The position numbers and the translations under genes are program-made. The notes below the pieces were generated by a model. The model was not told where the DNA came from, did no database searches, and saw nothing but the letters and a program-made list of their open reading frames with translations. Below, piece after piece: positions 1 to 7,462 of a stretch of DNA of 11,492 bases (the first letter of the stretch is position 1; every line of letters begins with the position of its first letter). The stretch comes from Candidatus Binatia bacterium (GTDB lineage Bacteria > Desulfobacterota_B > Binatia > UBA9968): assembly GCA_025922795.1 (NCBI GenBank), contig JAICHC010000031.1:1-11492 (forward strand), read 5' to 3'.

Positions 1-222
1 AAATCCAAAATGGTGGGGTAGCGGCGCGGGGGCCAGAATTCCCCTGCTGCCCCGCAACTGTAGGAGTTACGAAAGCCGCATCAAGCCACTGCTCAGACCG
101 ATTTGCGAATTTAGGCTTTTGAATTTGGGGTTCAATCCCAAATCGAAAATCTAAAATCCAAAATCGGTGCCGGCGGGAAGGCGCGGTAAGTAGGTTCGAA
201 GCTCAAGCCAGGAGACCTATCC
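1..222 (+). promoter_or_regulatory. Cobalamin (adenosylcobalamin-type) riboswitch, 5' end truncated
   Basis: This is a B12-sensing leader RNA in front of the BtuB-type receptor gene. The sequence shows the conserved core in order: CTGCCCCGCAACTGTA at about 47-62, AGCCACTG at about 84-91, GGGAAGG at about 175-181, and the B12 box AGCCAGGAGACC at 206-217. The 5' strand of the closing helix is missing or only partly present because the window starts inside the element. Between the AGCCACTG and GGGAAGG blocks sits an unusually long AT-rich stem (100-165, listed separately). No T-run terminator follows the B12 box, and a hairpin covers the ribosome binding site, so control of translation start is the more likely mode. 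The family normally represses downstream import and synthesis genes when cobalamin is abundant, which fits all nine genes that follow. Confidence 0.92.
100..165 (+). repeat. AT-rich imperfect palindrome with heptamer repeats inside the riboswitch
   Basis: The left arm (100-129) and right arm (137-165) are largely complementary over about 29 bases, with scattered mismatches, and close on a TTTGGG/CCCAAA stem around a short loop at about 130-136. The right arm is three tandem heptamers of the form NAAAATC at 145-151, 152-158 and 159-165, preceded by a near copy at 138-144. The base composition is strikingly AT-rich against the GC-rich core on either side. It lies in the variable peripheral part of the riboswitch, so it can extend an existing arm without breaking the core. 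It may be a small palindromic repeat that entered the leader; that origin is an inference. Confidence 0.8.
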
Positions 223-236
223 GTTCTGCCCCAACA

Positions 237-259
237 CTCCCCTTTCGCGGGAAAAGGAG
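237..259 (+). promoter_or_regulatory. Putative expression platform: hairpin masking the Shine-Dalgarno
   Basis: A CTCC..CCTTT segment at 237-245 can pair with AAAGGAG at 253-259, with a two-base bulge and a loop around CGCGGG. The right arm is the Shine-Dalgarno sequence of the receptor gene, seven bases before its ATG at 266. Pairing would block ribosome entry, which suits a translational OFF riboswitch. No T-run follows, which argues against intrinsic termination here. The pairing was folded by eye. Confidence 0.6.
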
Positions 260-265
260 ATCACC

Positions 266-2218
266 ATGAAAGTTTTTTTCTACTCATTTTTGATTCTGCT
301 GTTTTCGTGGTTTGAAGTTCCAGCCGCGCAAACGCCTGAAGCGACTCTTCCTCCGGTGTTCGTCACTGCGACGCGCACGGAAACTCCCCTTGAGCAAGTA
401 ACAACATCGGCGACGGTCATCACGGCCGAGGAACTCGAGGCTCAACAGGCTGAGACAGTGCTGGAAGTTTTACGCAACGTGCCCGGTGTCGATGTGGTTC
501 AAACTGGCTCTCGCGGTACCAACACCGCGTTATTTATTCGCGGCTCCGAGTCGGATCAAGTTCTGGTTCTGATCGATGGCGTGGAGGTCAACACCACCAC
601 CGCCGGCACTTTCAACTTTGCCCATCTCACCACGGAAAACATCGAGCGCATCGAAATCATCCGGGGCGCCGGCGGAACTCTCTATGGCTCCCAGGCGATC
701 GGCGGGGTAATCAACATCATCACCAAAAGAGGCCGTGGGCCGGCGGAATTCGGTTTGTCCGCCGAAGGGGGCAACGGTTCGACCCATCGCCAAACACTGA
801 ACCTAAGCGGCGAGATTGGCAGACTCGGCTACTCGTTCAGCGGCGCGCGCATCGAAAGCGACGGGTTTCGTCCGTTTAACGACGATTATCGAAATTTGGC
901 GGCGTCGGGACGCTTGGATTACAAGTTTACCGAAGACGCCCTTTTGAAGGGAATATTTCGTTTCAACAAAACCGACGTCGGTCTGTTTAACAGCAACAAC
1001 TTTGTGCCCGGCGGGCGCGATCCCAACTCGCGCGAAGCAGTGACTCAATACCTCGGCAAGCTCGAGTGGGAGCAGCGAATTCTAAAGGAGTGGGACTATC
1101 GGATCGCCGGTTCGTTCTTCAAAGAACACATCAAAGACACCGATGATCCCGATCCTCTCGACGATTGCCAGTTTTTCGGCTTTCCCTGCGACAGCAGAAC
1201 GCGGAGCCGCTTTCGCCCGCAGATCAGCAGCGCGGAATTTCAGACCAACTATCGTCTGGGCGAATGGAGCACGACTACTTTTGGCACGGAGTTTAAACGC
1301 AGAAAAGCCAGCACCTCGAGCAGCTCCGACGGGATTCCTCTCGGTGAAATCGATAAGTCGCTCCGCAATGTCGGCTATTACGCTCAGGAACAGGTAAAAT
1401 TTCTGGGAGACCGGCTCATTGTCATTCCTGGCGTCCGGTTGGATGACCACCAAACTTTTGGCACCGAGTGGAGCCCGTCGATTTCCTCCTCCTATCTCTT
1501 TCGCCAGACGGGAACCAAGCTCAAAGCGGGCTATGCGGAAGGTTTTAAAGCACCGACCTTGAATGAATTGTTTTTTCCGGCGGGTTTCGGCTGTGCTGCT
1601 TTTGGCAATCCCGACCTCGGACCGGAGAAAAGCTGGGAGATCAATGCCGGAGTTGAACAGACTGCTTTAGGCGACCGCGTAACGCTGGGCGCAACATATT
1701 TTCATCGAGAGGTGAGCGATTTGATTGCCACCGGGCCCACGCCGGATCCGACTGACCCGGCTTTCTGTGTGCGCGCTGAGAATCTCGGCAAGGCGCGTTT
1801 CGACGGCGTGGAGTGGTTGATCGACGTCAAACTTTTTTCTTTCTTGTCGGTCGGCGCCAATTACACTTATCTCGATTGGGATACTGCCGACGGCCAGCTG
1901 TTGCGCCGCCCGAGACACCGCGGCAATGTGAACATGAATTACAACTATGAGCGCTTTCGCATCAATCTCGACACGAATATCGTGGGAAGACGCGATGATA
2001 TTGATTCGGTCACCGGCGGCAATATCAAGAAACCAGGATATGTCCGGTTCGATTTGGCGGGCTCCTATCGACTGCCGGTGAAGCTTGCCCTGGTCCATGA
2101 CGTCAGTCTTTTCGGCAAGATCGAAAATTTATTGAACAAGAGATACGAAGAAGCAGACGGCTTCCGCGCACGGCCGCTGAATTTTTTGCTCGGTCTTCGG
2201 GCCTCTTTCGGTAAATAG
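266..2218 (+). CDS. btuB: BtuB-type TonB-dependent outer-membrane receptor for cobalamin/corrinoids
   Basis: This 650-residue protein has the TonB-dependent receptor layout. A hydrophobic signal peptide occupies about residues 1-21, followed by a TonB-box-like stretch PVFVTATR at 30-37. The plug domain runs from about 44 to 157 and includes the RGAGGTLYGSQAIGGVINIITK-type signature near 133-154. The rest is a beta-barrel that ends in ENLLNKRYEE and a terminal strand. The length is close to that of BtuB-like receptors. The ATG has a strong AAAGGAG Shine-Dalgarno at 253-259. Assignment to B12 rather than iron or another substrate rests mainly on the cobalamin riboswitch directly upstream and on the cob/btu genes downstream. 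Two pairs of cysteines (301/308 and 443/501) lie in probable extracellular loops and may form disulfides. The last residues are SFGK, so the usual terminal aromatic is followed by two extra residues. Confidence 0.93.
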   Translation: MKVFFYSFLILLFSWFEVPAAQTPEATLPPVFVTATRTETPLEQVTTSATVITAEELEAQQAETVLEVLRNVPGVDVVQTGSRGTNTALFIRGSESDQVLVLIDGVEVNTTTAGTFNFAHLTTENIERIEIIRGAGGTLYGSQAIGGVINIITKRGRGPAEFGLSAEGGNGSTHRQTLNLSGEIGRLGYSFSGARIESDGFRPFNDDYRNLAASGRLDYKFTEDALLKGIFRFNKTDVGLFNSNNFVPGGRDPNSREAVTQYLGKLEWEQRILKEWDYRIAGSFFKEHIKDTDDPDPLDDCQFFGFPCDSRTRSRFRPQISSAEFQTNYRLGEWSTTTFGTEFKRRKASTSSSSDGIPLGEIDKSLRNVGYYAQEQVKFLGDRLIVIPGVRLDDHQTFGTEWSPSISSSYLFRQTGTKLKAGYAEGFKAPTLNELFFPAGFGCAAFGNPDLGPEKSWEINAGVEQTALGDRVTLGATYFHREVSDLIATGPTPDPTDPAFCVRAENLGKARFDGVEWLIDVKLFSFLSVGANYTYLDWDTADGQLLRRPRHRGNVNMNYNYERFRINLDTNIVGRRDDIDSVTGGNIKKPGYVRFDLAGSYRLPVKLALVHDVSLFGKIENLLNKRYEEADGFRARPLNFLLGLRASFGK

Positions 2219-2237
2219 GGATTCGTTTGTCGCTGGT

Positions 2238-2585
2238 GTGACCGGAACCGCGCCGCCAGTCAGGATTGAGAACGAGATGATCGTAGTTACGATGAGTGTC
2301 GACTTCGGGCCTGCAGGGCGACCACGGTTGGAAAAGCAGGCCGTCGTTCGTGAAAAGAGCACGGTTCTCGATGTTTTGTCGAGCCAGCTGCCCGTAGTGA
2401 CATCTCCTAAATACGGCATGGAACATTTTGTCGAGGAGATTGACGGCATCAAAAATGACTTCGTCGCCGACCGCGGTTGGCTCTTTGAGGTCAACGGCCG
2501 CCGCTCCAACGTTCCCGCTGAACGTTATCTCGTAAAGGACGGCGACTGGATCGGATGGCTCTACTTCGCCGGGTCCTGCGCGTAA
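2238..2585 (+). CDS. DUF4430 (transcobalamin C-terminal-like) small protein
   Basis: This 115-residue protein resembles the DUF4430 family, the beta-rich domain related to the C-terminal domain of transcobalamin and intrinsic factor. Visible hallmarks are an early strand VVTMSVDFG, the segment TVLDVL, the FVEEIDGIKND region, the GWLFEVNGRRSN motif and the ending KDGDWIGWLYF. The GTG start at 2238 has only a weak ribosome site; an ATG at 2277 (residue 14) is a credible alternative that keeps the whole domain. Neither start gives a signal peptide, and the reading frame upstream is closed by a stop at 2178-2180 with no hydrophobic leader between. That is odd for a family that is often exported. 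It lies 19 bases after the receptor gene and 10-19 bases before cobQ, so it belongs to the B12 operon. A role in corrinoid binding or hand-over is inference; the biochemical function is not established. Confidence 0.82.
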   Translation: MTGTAPPVRIENEMIVVTMSVDFGPAGRPRLEKQAVVREKSTVLDVLSSQLPVVTSPKYGMEHFVEEIDGIKNDFVADRGWLFEVNGRRSNVPAERYLVKDGDWIGWLYFAGSCA

Positions 2586-2604
2586 CGCAGTTGAAGTGAA
2601 AGCA

Positions 2605-4224
2605 ATGCAACGCAAAAACGCTTTGATGATTCTGGGCACTGCGTCGCACGTGGGGAAGTCAATACTCACCGCGGGTTTAGGACGGCTCCTTGCCGACGAT
2701 GGTTATCGCGTCGCGCCATTCAAAGCGCAGAATATGTCGCTCAACTCCGCGGCCACCCCGGATGGCGGCGAGATCGGCCGGGCCCAGGCGCTGCAAGCCG
2801 AAGCCTGCCGCGCTGTGCCGCGCGTCGAGATGAATCCGGTCCTGCTCAAACCTGCGACGGATACCGGCGCCCAGGTAATCTTGCTGGGAAAGATCTGGGG
2901 GCGAGTCACGGCGGCGGATTATCACACGCGCCGCGTCGAGCAGCTCTTTCCCGAGGTGCTCGACGCTTACCGGCGCCTGGCCGCGGATTACGAGCTCATC
3001 CTGCTCGAAGGCGCCGGCTCCCCGGCAGAGATCAACCTGCGCGAGCACGATATCGTCAACATGCGCATGGCCCATGCGGCGGACGCGGTTTGCGTGCTCG
3101 TCGGCGATATCGATCGCGGCGGCGTTTTCGCATCGTTGTTGGGTACGCTGGAGCTGCTCGAACCCGAGGATCGCGCGCGCATTCGCGGCTTTATCGTCAA
3201 TAAATTTCGCGGCGACGAATCGCTGTTGCGACCGGGCACCGCGGCAATCGAAAAACGTTTGGGCTTGCCGTGCCTCGGCGTCGTGCCCTATCTTGGCGAT
3301 CTCGGCCTCGACGAAGAGGACAGCGTCGCCTTGGAAGACCGCGCTTCAGCGGCACGCCGCTGGAAGAATCTCGAATCAGGATCGACACGCGCGCTGCGCA
3401 TCGGCGTCGTCGCTCTGCCGCACATGGCGAATTTCACCGACTTCGATGCTTTGGCGCTTGAGCCGTCGATCTCTCTCGCGTTCGTCGAACGGCCGGAAGA
3501 AATGGCCGCGGCTGATTTACTATTTTTGCCCGGCACCAAACAGACACTTGATGATCTACGTTGGCTCGAGCAGCGCGGTTTTGCTCAGGAGCTTCGGCGG
3601 CTCGCAGAAAGCGGCGTCCCGATGGTCGGTATCTGCGGTGGCTTTCAGATGCTTGGAGTCGCCATCGAAGATCCCCAGGGGATTGAGAATAACGGAGAGC
3701 CCGTGAGGGCAGCCGGACTCGGTCTTCTGCCGGTACGCACCGTACTGCGCCCCGAGAAGACCGTGCGGCGCGTCCGCGGCTTTTTGCGTGGAGAAATTTT
3801 CACCGGCGGATTTATTCGGCAAACTCATTTCGAAGGTTACGAGATCCACGTCGGTGAAACCTTCTATGAAACCGGGGCGCGCCCTCTCGCCACTATTGAG
3901 CGTGAGGCATCCACGGAATCCGTACCTGACGGCGCCGTGAGCGAATCCGAGAGAGTGTTCGGCACCTACGTGCATGGGTTTTTCGACAACGATGATTTTC
4001 GACGCGCGTTCATTGCGGCCTCCCGCGCCGCGGTCGATCTGGCTCCTGCGAGAGAATACGCTTCAGTCGGCGGCCAACGCGAGGCGCGTATCGATCGCCT
4101 GGCGAACCATCTCAAAAGATCGCTGGATTTAGATCTGCTCAAGAGTTGGATCGCTGTTCCGTCCGGTCGAAGACGGGAGAACCTGAAATCGATGTCGATG
4201 CCAATGAAATGGGCCGGATCATAG
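2605..4224 (+). CDS. cobQ: Cobyric acid synthase (CobQ/CbiP)
   Basis: This enzyme amidates adenosylcobyrinic acid a,c-diamide at four side chains (b, d, e, g), using glutamine and ATP, to give adenosylcobyric acid in the cytoplasm. Counting from ATG 2605 (539 residues), the N-terminal half is the dethiobiotin-synthetase-like ATPase domain, with the P-loop GTASHVGKS at 11-19 and the family signature VAPFKAQNMSLNS soon after. The C-terminal half is a class I glutaminase-like domain, with GICGGFQMLG carrying the nucleophilic Cys at about 344 and YVHGFF carrying His at about 457. A GTG at 2596 would add three residues; neither start has a strong ribosome site. The protein is somewhat longer than the usual 480-510 residues because of a basic tail of about 20-30 residues. 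It follows the DUF4430 gene closely and is followed by cobU after 13 bases. Its presence implies the cell makes or completes the corrin ring, and does not only salvage finished B12. Confidence 0.96.
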   Translation: MQRKNALMILGTASHVGKSILTAGLGRLLADDGYRVAPFKAQNMSLNSAATPDGGEIGRAQALQAEACRAVPRVEMNPVLLKPATDTGAQVILLGKIWGRVTAADYHTRRVEQLFPEVLDAYRRLAADYELILLEGAGSPAEINLREHDIVNMRMAHAADAVCVLVGDIDRGGVFASLLGTLELLEPEDRARIRGFIVNKFRGDESLLRPGTAAIEKRLGLPCLGVVPYLGDLGLDEEDSVALEDRASAARRWKNLESGSTRALRIGVVALPHMANFTDFDALALEPSISLAFVERPEEMAAADLLFLPGTKQTLDDLRWLEQRGFAQELRRLAESGVPMVGICGGFQMLGVAIEDPQGIENNGEPVRAAGLGLLPVRTVLRPEKTVRRVRGFLRGEIFTGGFIRQTHFEGYEIHVGETFYETGARPLATIEREASTESVPDGAVSESERVFGTYVHGFFDNDDFRRAFIAASRAAVDLAPAREYASVGGQREARIDRLANHLKRSLDLDLLKSWIAVPSGRRRENLKSMSMPMKWAGS

Positions 4225-4237
4225 ATAGGACAGTGCC

Positions 4238-4774
4238 GTGACCCAGCAAGTTATTTTAGTGACCGGCGCCGCGCGCTCGGGAAAGAGCAAATACGCGGAA
4301 CAGCGCGCGGGGGAGCTCGGCAGCCGGCGGGTTTACCTCGCCACAGCCGAGGCGAAAGACGAAGAGATGGCACAACGCATCGCTGTGCATCAAAAAAAGC
4401 GCGGCCATCAGTGGAGCACTATCGAGGAACCTCTCGAGTTGGCCGCGGCTCTGCTCGCGCAGCGTGGCCGCTTTGACTGCGCTCTGGTGGACTGCTTGAC
4501 CCTCTGGATTAGCAATCTTCTGCTTCGGCGCGATCCAGAATATGTGGAGGAAAAAGTCGAAGAATTAGTGGAAACACTCCCGCGCTTGAATTTTCACCTC
4601 TTACTGGTGACCAACGAAGTCGGCTGGGGGATCGTGCCGGACCACGCCCTGGCGCGCCAATTTCGCGACCTTGCGGGTTGGGCCAATCAACGCCTTGCCG
4701 GAGCAGCGAACGAAGTTATTCTAACCGTCAGTGGTATTCCAATGATCGTGAAGCAGGGAACCGTATGTCGCTAG
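4238..4774 (+). CDS. cobU: Adenosylcobinamide kinase / adenosylcobinamide-phosphate guanylyltransferase
   Basis: This is the bifunctional enzyme that phosphorylates adenosylcobinamide and then transfers GMP to give adenosylcobinamide-GDP. The 178-residue length matches the family. The P-loop GAARSGKS is at 10-17. His51, in the segment RIAVHQKKR, matches the histidine that carries GMP in CobU enzymes. The FDCALVDCLTLWISNLL block and the VTNEVGWGIVP block follow, and the C-terminus has the normal IPMIVKQG-like end. The start is GTG, with a GATAGGA ribosome site seven bases upstream. The last 10 bases overlap the start of cobT, which suggests coupled translation. Its product is the direct substrate of CobS, two genes downstream. 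Confidence 0.96.
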   Translation: MTQQVILVTGAARSGKSKYAEQRAGELGSRRVYLATAEAKDEEMAQRIAVHQKKRGHQWSTIEEPLELAAALLAQRGRFDCALVDCLTLWISNLLLRRDPEYVEEKVEELVETLPRLNFHLLLVTNEVGWGIVPDHALARQFRDLAGWANQRLAGAANEVILTVSGIPMIVKQGTVCR

Positions 4775-5820
4775 ACGAGGTGCTCAAGCAAATCCGCCCA
4801 TTGGATCGTTGCAGCGAAGACGCCGCACAAAGGCGCCTCGACTCTCTCACCAAGCCGCGGGGAAGTTTGGGCCGGCTGGAAGAGTTGGCGCGGCGCATCG
4901 CCGTGATCCAGGGAGCCGTCCCGCCTCGGCTCGGGCGAAAACTTTTGTTTGTCTTCGCCGCCGACCATGGCATCACTGAGGAAGGCGTCAGCGCCTACCC
5001 GAAACAAGTCAGCGCGCAGATGACTTACAACTTCCTTGAGGGCGGCGCCGCGATCAACGTGTTGGCACGCCATTACGGCATCGACACCGAAGTCGTCGAC
5101 GTCGGCGTCGATTGTCAGTTTGGCGAGCTGCGCGGCCTACGCCATTGTAAAGTGCGCCGCGGCACAGCCAATTTCGCCCGCGCAGCGGCGATGACGCGGG
5201 ATGAGGCCGTGCGCTCTGTGGAACTCGGCATTCAACTCGCCCAGGAAGCCGCCGCTGAAAACGTCTTTCTGCTCGGTGCGGGCGACATGGGCATCGGCAA
5301 CACCAGCAGCGCCGCGGCCATTTTATGCGCTCTAACGGGCGTCGCGCCTGCCGAAGCTGTCGGGCGCGGCACGGGGATCGACGACGCGATGCTGGCAAGA
5401 AAAATCGCGGCGATCGAGAGAGGTCTCGCTATCAACCGCCCCGAGCCCAAGGATCCTCTCGACGTTCTCACCAAAGTGGGCGGCTTGGAAATCGGCGCCA
5501 TGGCGGGAGTGATTCTGGGCGCCGCGGCGGTTCGCCTGCCGATGGTGTTGGATGGTTTTATAGCCGGCGCGGCGGCGCTGCTTGCCCAGCGTATTTGTCC
5601 GCCTGTGCGGGATGTGCTCTTCGCTTCGCATCATTCCGCGGAAAGAGCCCACCGATTAATGCTCGACGATCTCAAGTTGGCACCTGTTCTGGATTTGCAG
5701 ATGTGCCTGGGCGAGGGCACCGGTGCCTGTCTGCTCATGGGTGTGATCGAAGCGGCGGTAAAAATTATGCGTGAGATGGCGACCTTCGATTCGGCGGGCG
5801 TGAAGGAAAAACTTCCATGA
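4765..5820 (+). CDS. cobT: Nicotinate-nucleotide:dimethylbenzimidazole phosphoribosyltransferase
   Basis: This enzyme activates the lower-ligand base by transferring phosphoribose from nicotinate mononucleotide, giving alpha-ribazole phosphate for CobS. The protein is 351 residues, the normal size. The start was set at ATG 4765 because GCAGGGA lies just upstream and the protein then begins in the usual way (MSLDEVLKQI); a longer open frame back to 4678 would lie inside cobU. Family motifs include TKPRGSLGRLEELA near 29-42, ADHGI at 66-70, GDMGIGNTSS at 173-182, VGRGTGIDD soon after, and the LGEGTGA motif whose Glu is residue 317, the same number as the catalytic base of Salmonella CobT. It overlaps cobU at its start and cobS by an ATGA at its end. 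No lower-ligand synthesis gene such as bluB is in the window. Confidence 0.97.
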   Translation: MSLDEVLKQIRPLDRCSEDAAQRRLDSLTKPRGSLGRLEELARRIAVIQGAVPPRLGRKLLFVFAADHGITEEGVSAYPKQVSAQMTYNFLEGGAAINVLARHYGIDTEVVDVGVDCQFGELRGLRHCKVRRGTANFARAAAMTRDEAVRSVELGIQLAQEAAAENVFLLGAGDMGIGNTSSAAAILCALTGVAPAEAVGRGTGIDDAMLARKIAAIERGLAINRPEPKDPLDVLTKVGGLEIGAMAGVILGAAAVRLPMVLDGFIAGAAALLAQRICPPVRDVLFASHHSAERAHRLMLDDLKLAPVLDLQMCLGEGTGACLLMGVIEAAVKIMREMATFDSAGVKEKLP

Positions 5821-6548
5821 GCTCTTTTTTTGCCGCGCTTCAGTTTTTGACGATCTTTCCCGGCCCGAAACGCTCAGACCGTTCGGCCGACGAAGTGGGG
5901 CGGGCGGCGGTGTTCTTTCCCGTGATCGGCGTTTTACTGGGCTTGATCTTGGTTGTGGTGAACGGCTTGTTAGCGGCCTATGCAAGCCCGGGGCTCTCGA
6001 GTGTCGCACTCGTGACCCTTCTCGCCTTTCTGACACGCGGCCTTCACCTGGATGGCCTCGGTGATACTTTCGACGGCTTGGGCGCCGGCGGCGATCGTGA
6101 ACGTATTCTCCGCGTCATGGACGACAGTCACACCGGCGCCTTTGGTCTGATTGCGATTGTTTTGCTGCTGTTTTTCAAGATCCACGCCATCGAGAACATC
6201 GACACCGAACGCTGGCGGGCGCTGCTCGCCGCGCCGGTGCTGGGCCGCTGGGCGATGGTGCTGTTCGGCTATCGTTCCCGGGCGGCTAAACCGGGGCTGG
6301 GTTCGAATCTGATCGATCATCTCGAAAACCAACACGTGTTCTTGGCCACTTTCATCACGTTAATTCTGGTCGCGGCGATCTTGCACGGCAGCGGCGTTGC
6401 TATCATGGTCTGGGTCGCGATCTTTAGCCTAGCGTGCAAAAAATATTTCCACTGCCGATTGGGCGGCGTGACCGGCGATACGTTCGGCGCCGTTGGCGAA
6501 TTGAGCGAGACTTCGGTGCTGGTTTTCCTGGCTCTGGGAGCGCGATGA
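5817..6548 (+). CDS. cobS: Adenosylcobinamide-GDP ribazoletransferase (cobalamin synthase)
   Basis: This inner-membrane enzyme joins adenosylcobinamide-GDP, made by CobU, with alpha-ribazole or its phosphate, made through CobT, to complete the cobalamin. The 243-residue length is typical. Motifs visible are FLTIFP at 10-15, the acidic metal-binding motif HLDGLGDTFDG at 77-87, and MDDSHTGAFG at 101-110. Several hydrophobic segments follow the family's multi-pass pattern, for example about 36-54, 111-120 and 175-205. The ATG sits within the ATGA shared with the cobT stop, and its own stop shares an ATGA with btuF. Translation of the three genes is therefore probably coupled. Confidence 0.96.
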   Translation: MSSFFAALQFLTIFPGPKRSDRSADEVGRAAVFFPVIGVLLGLILVVVNGLLAAYASPGLSSVALVTLLAFLTRGLHLDGLGDTFDGLGAGGDRERILRVMDDSHTGAFGLIAIVLLLFFKIHAIENIDTERWRALLAAPVLGRWAMVLFGYRSRAAKPGLGSNLIDHLENQHVFLATFITLILVAAILHGSGVAIMVWVAIFSLACKKYFHCRLGGVTGDTFGAVGELSETSVLVFLALGAR

Positions 6549-7462
6549 AGCATTCGCAAAGAATACTCGCCGTTTATATTTTTCTCGAGAGCGTGAGCAT
6601 CTCGGGCGCGTTTGTTGCCTTCGCCCAAGCAGCGTCAGGAACACAACCGCAAAGAATCATTTCTCTGGCGCCCAGTGTGACCGAGACGGTATTTGCACTC
6701 GGCTTCGGCAATCGCTTGGTCGGTGTAACAACCTATTGCGATTTTCCCGCCGAAGCTAAAAAGCTTCCCAAAATCGGCGGCTTTATGAACCCTAGTCTCG
6801 AAGTGATCGTCGCCAAACGGCCGGACCTCGTGATCGGCGTCAGCAGTGCCAGCGATCCGGTGAAGGCGCGCGAGATGGAACGCCTCGGTCTCAAAGTGAC
6901 TTTGATTTCACTCGCGAGTGTCAGCGACATTTTGAGCTCCATCAAGAGCATCGCTCGACTGTTGGGAAATCCGGCAGCGGGAGAAAACCTCGTGCGCAAC
7001 ATCACTCGGCAATTTGAAAAAGTGAAGAAGCGCGTGGCGCCAGCGCCGCGCCGCTCGACTCTGTTGGCCGTGGGACTGCGACCGCTGGTCGCAGTCGGCG
7101 GCAAGAATTTCGTCGATGAGCTGATTACTCTCGCTGGCGGTGAAAATATTGCCGGCAACGCCGCCCAACCCTGGCTCAATCTGCCCGACGAGTACGTCGT
7201 TGCAAGGGCACCGCAAGTCATCATCGAAGCCGGCCTGGGCTCGGACCGCAGCGAATCCGCCAAGCATTGGGCCGATCTCAAATCCATCCCCGCTGTAAAA
7301 GAACAGCGCGTCTATATTTACCCGTCTGATAAAATCCTACGGCCCGGACCGCGCATCGGCGAAGGACTGGAAGAAATCGCCCGGCTCGTTCATCCCGAGT
7401 GCTTTGCCGAAGCCCAACGCGGACTCCATAAAGGAAATGGATGTGAAAGTTCTCGACCGTAG
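6545..7462 (+). CDS. btuF: Cobalamin ABC transporter, periplasmic binding protein (BtuF-type)
   Basis: This 305-residue protein captures corrinoid in the periplasm and delivers it to the BtuCD importer. The start at 6545 is preferred because it forms an ATGA overlap with cobS and begins a signal peptide: a basic N-end, a hydrophobic stretch to about residue 27, and a likely AFAQA-A cleavage site near 29. The open frame continues upstream to 6434 inside cobS, but that extension would be spurious. The mature part starts with the type III periplasmic-binding-protein pattern (PF01497), QRIISLAPSVTETVFALG, then LVGVTTYCDFP, KIGGFMNPSLEVIVAKRPDLVI and a C-terminal lobe. The family also binds ferric siderophores and haem; the choice of B12 comes from the operon. 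The end overlaps the start of btuC by about 20-26 bases. Confidence 0.92.
   Translation: MKHSQRILAVYIFLESVSISGAFVAFAQAASGTQPQRIISLAPSVTETVFALGFGNRLVGVTTYCDFPAEAKKLPKIGGFMNPSLEVIVAKRPDLVIGVSSASDPVKAREMERLGLKVTLISLASVSDILSSIKSIARLLGNPAAGENLVRNITRQFEKVKKRVAPAPRRSTLLAVGLRPLVAVGGKNFVDELITLAGGENIAGNAAQPWLNLPDEYVVARAPQVIIEAGLGSDRSESAKHWADLKSIPAVKEQRVYIYPSDKILRPGPRIGEGLEEIARLVHPECFAEAQRGLHKGNGCESSRP

Noticed and set aside
138..165. Short NAAAATC heptamer repeats as a possible CRISPR-like array
   Set aside because: The units are seven bases with no spacers and form one arm of a palindrome; nothing CRISPR-associated is nearby.
223..265. Intrinsic terminator as riboswitch expression platform
   Set aside because: The hairpin before the start codon has no following T-run and instead pairs with the Shine-Dalgarno, so translational control fits better.
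1082..1453. Minus-strand open frame of 123 codons within btuB
   Set aside because: It is antisense to the receptor barrel, with no ribosome site or recognisable domain.
2103..2669. 188-codon minus-strand open frame opposite btuB, the DUF4430 gene and cobQ
   Set aside because: It spans three recognisable plus-strand genes and shows no family motif; it is a coding shadow.
4678..4764. Longer N-terminus for CobT starting at 4678
   Set aside because: It lies wholly within cobU, adds residues unlike the family, and the ATG at 4765 has a good ribosome site.
6434..6544. Longer N-terminus for BtuF starting at 6434
   Set aside because: The extension overlaps cobS, is Arg-rich and would bury the signal peptide that begins at 6545.
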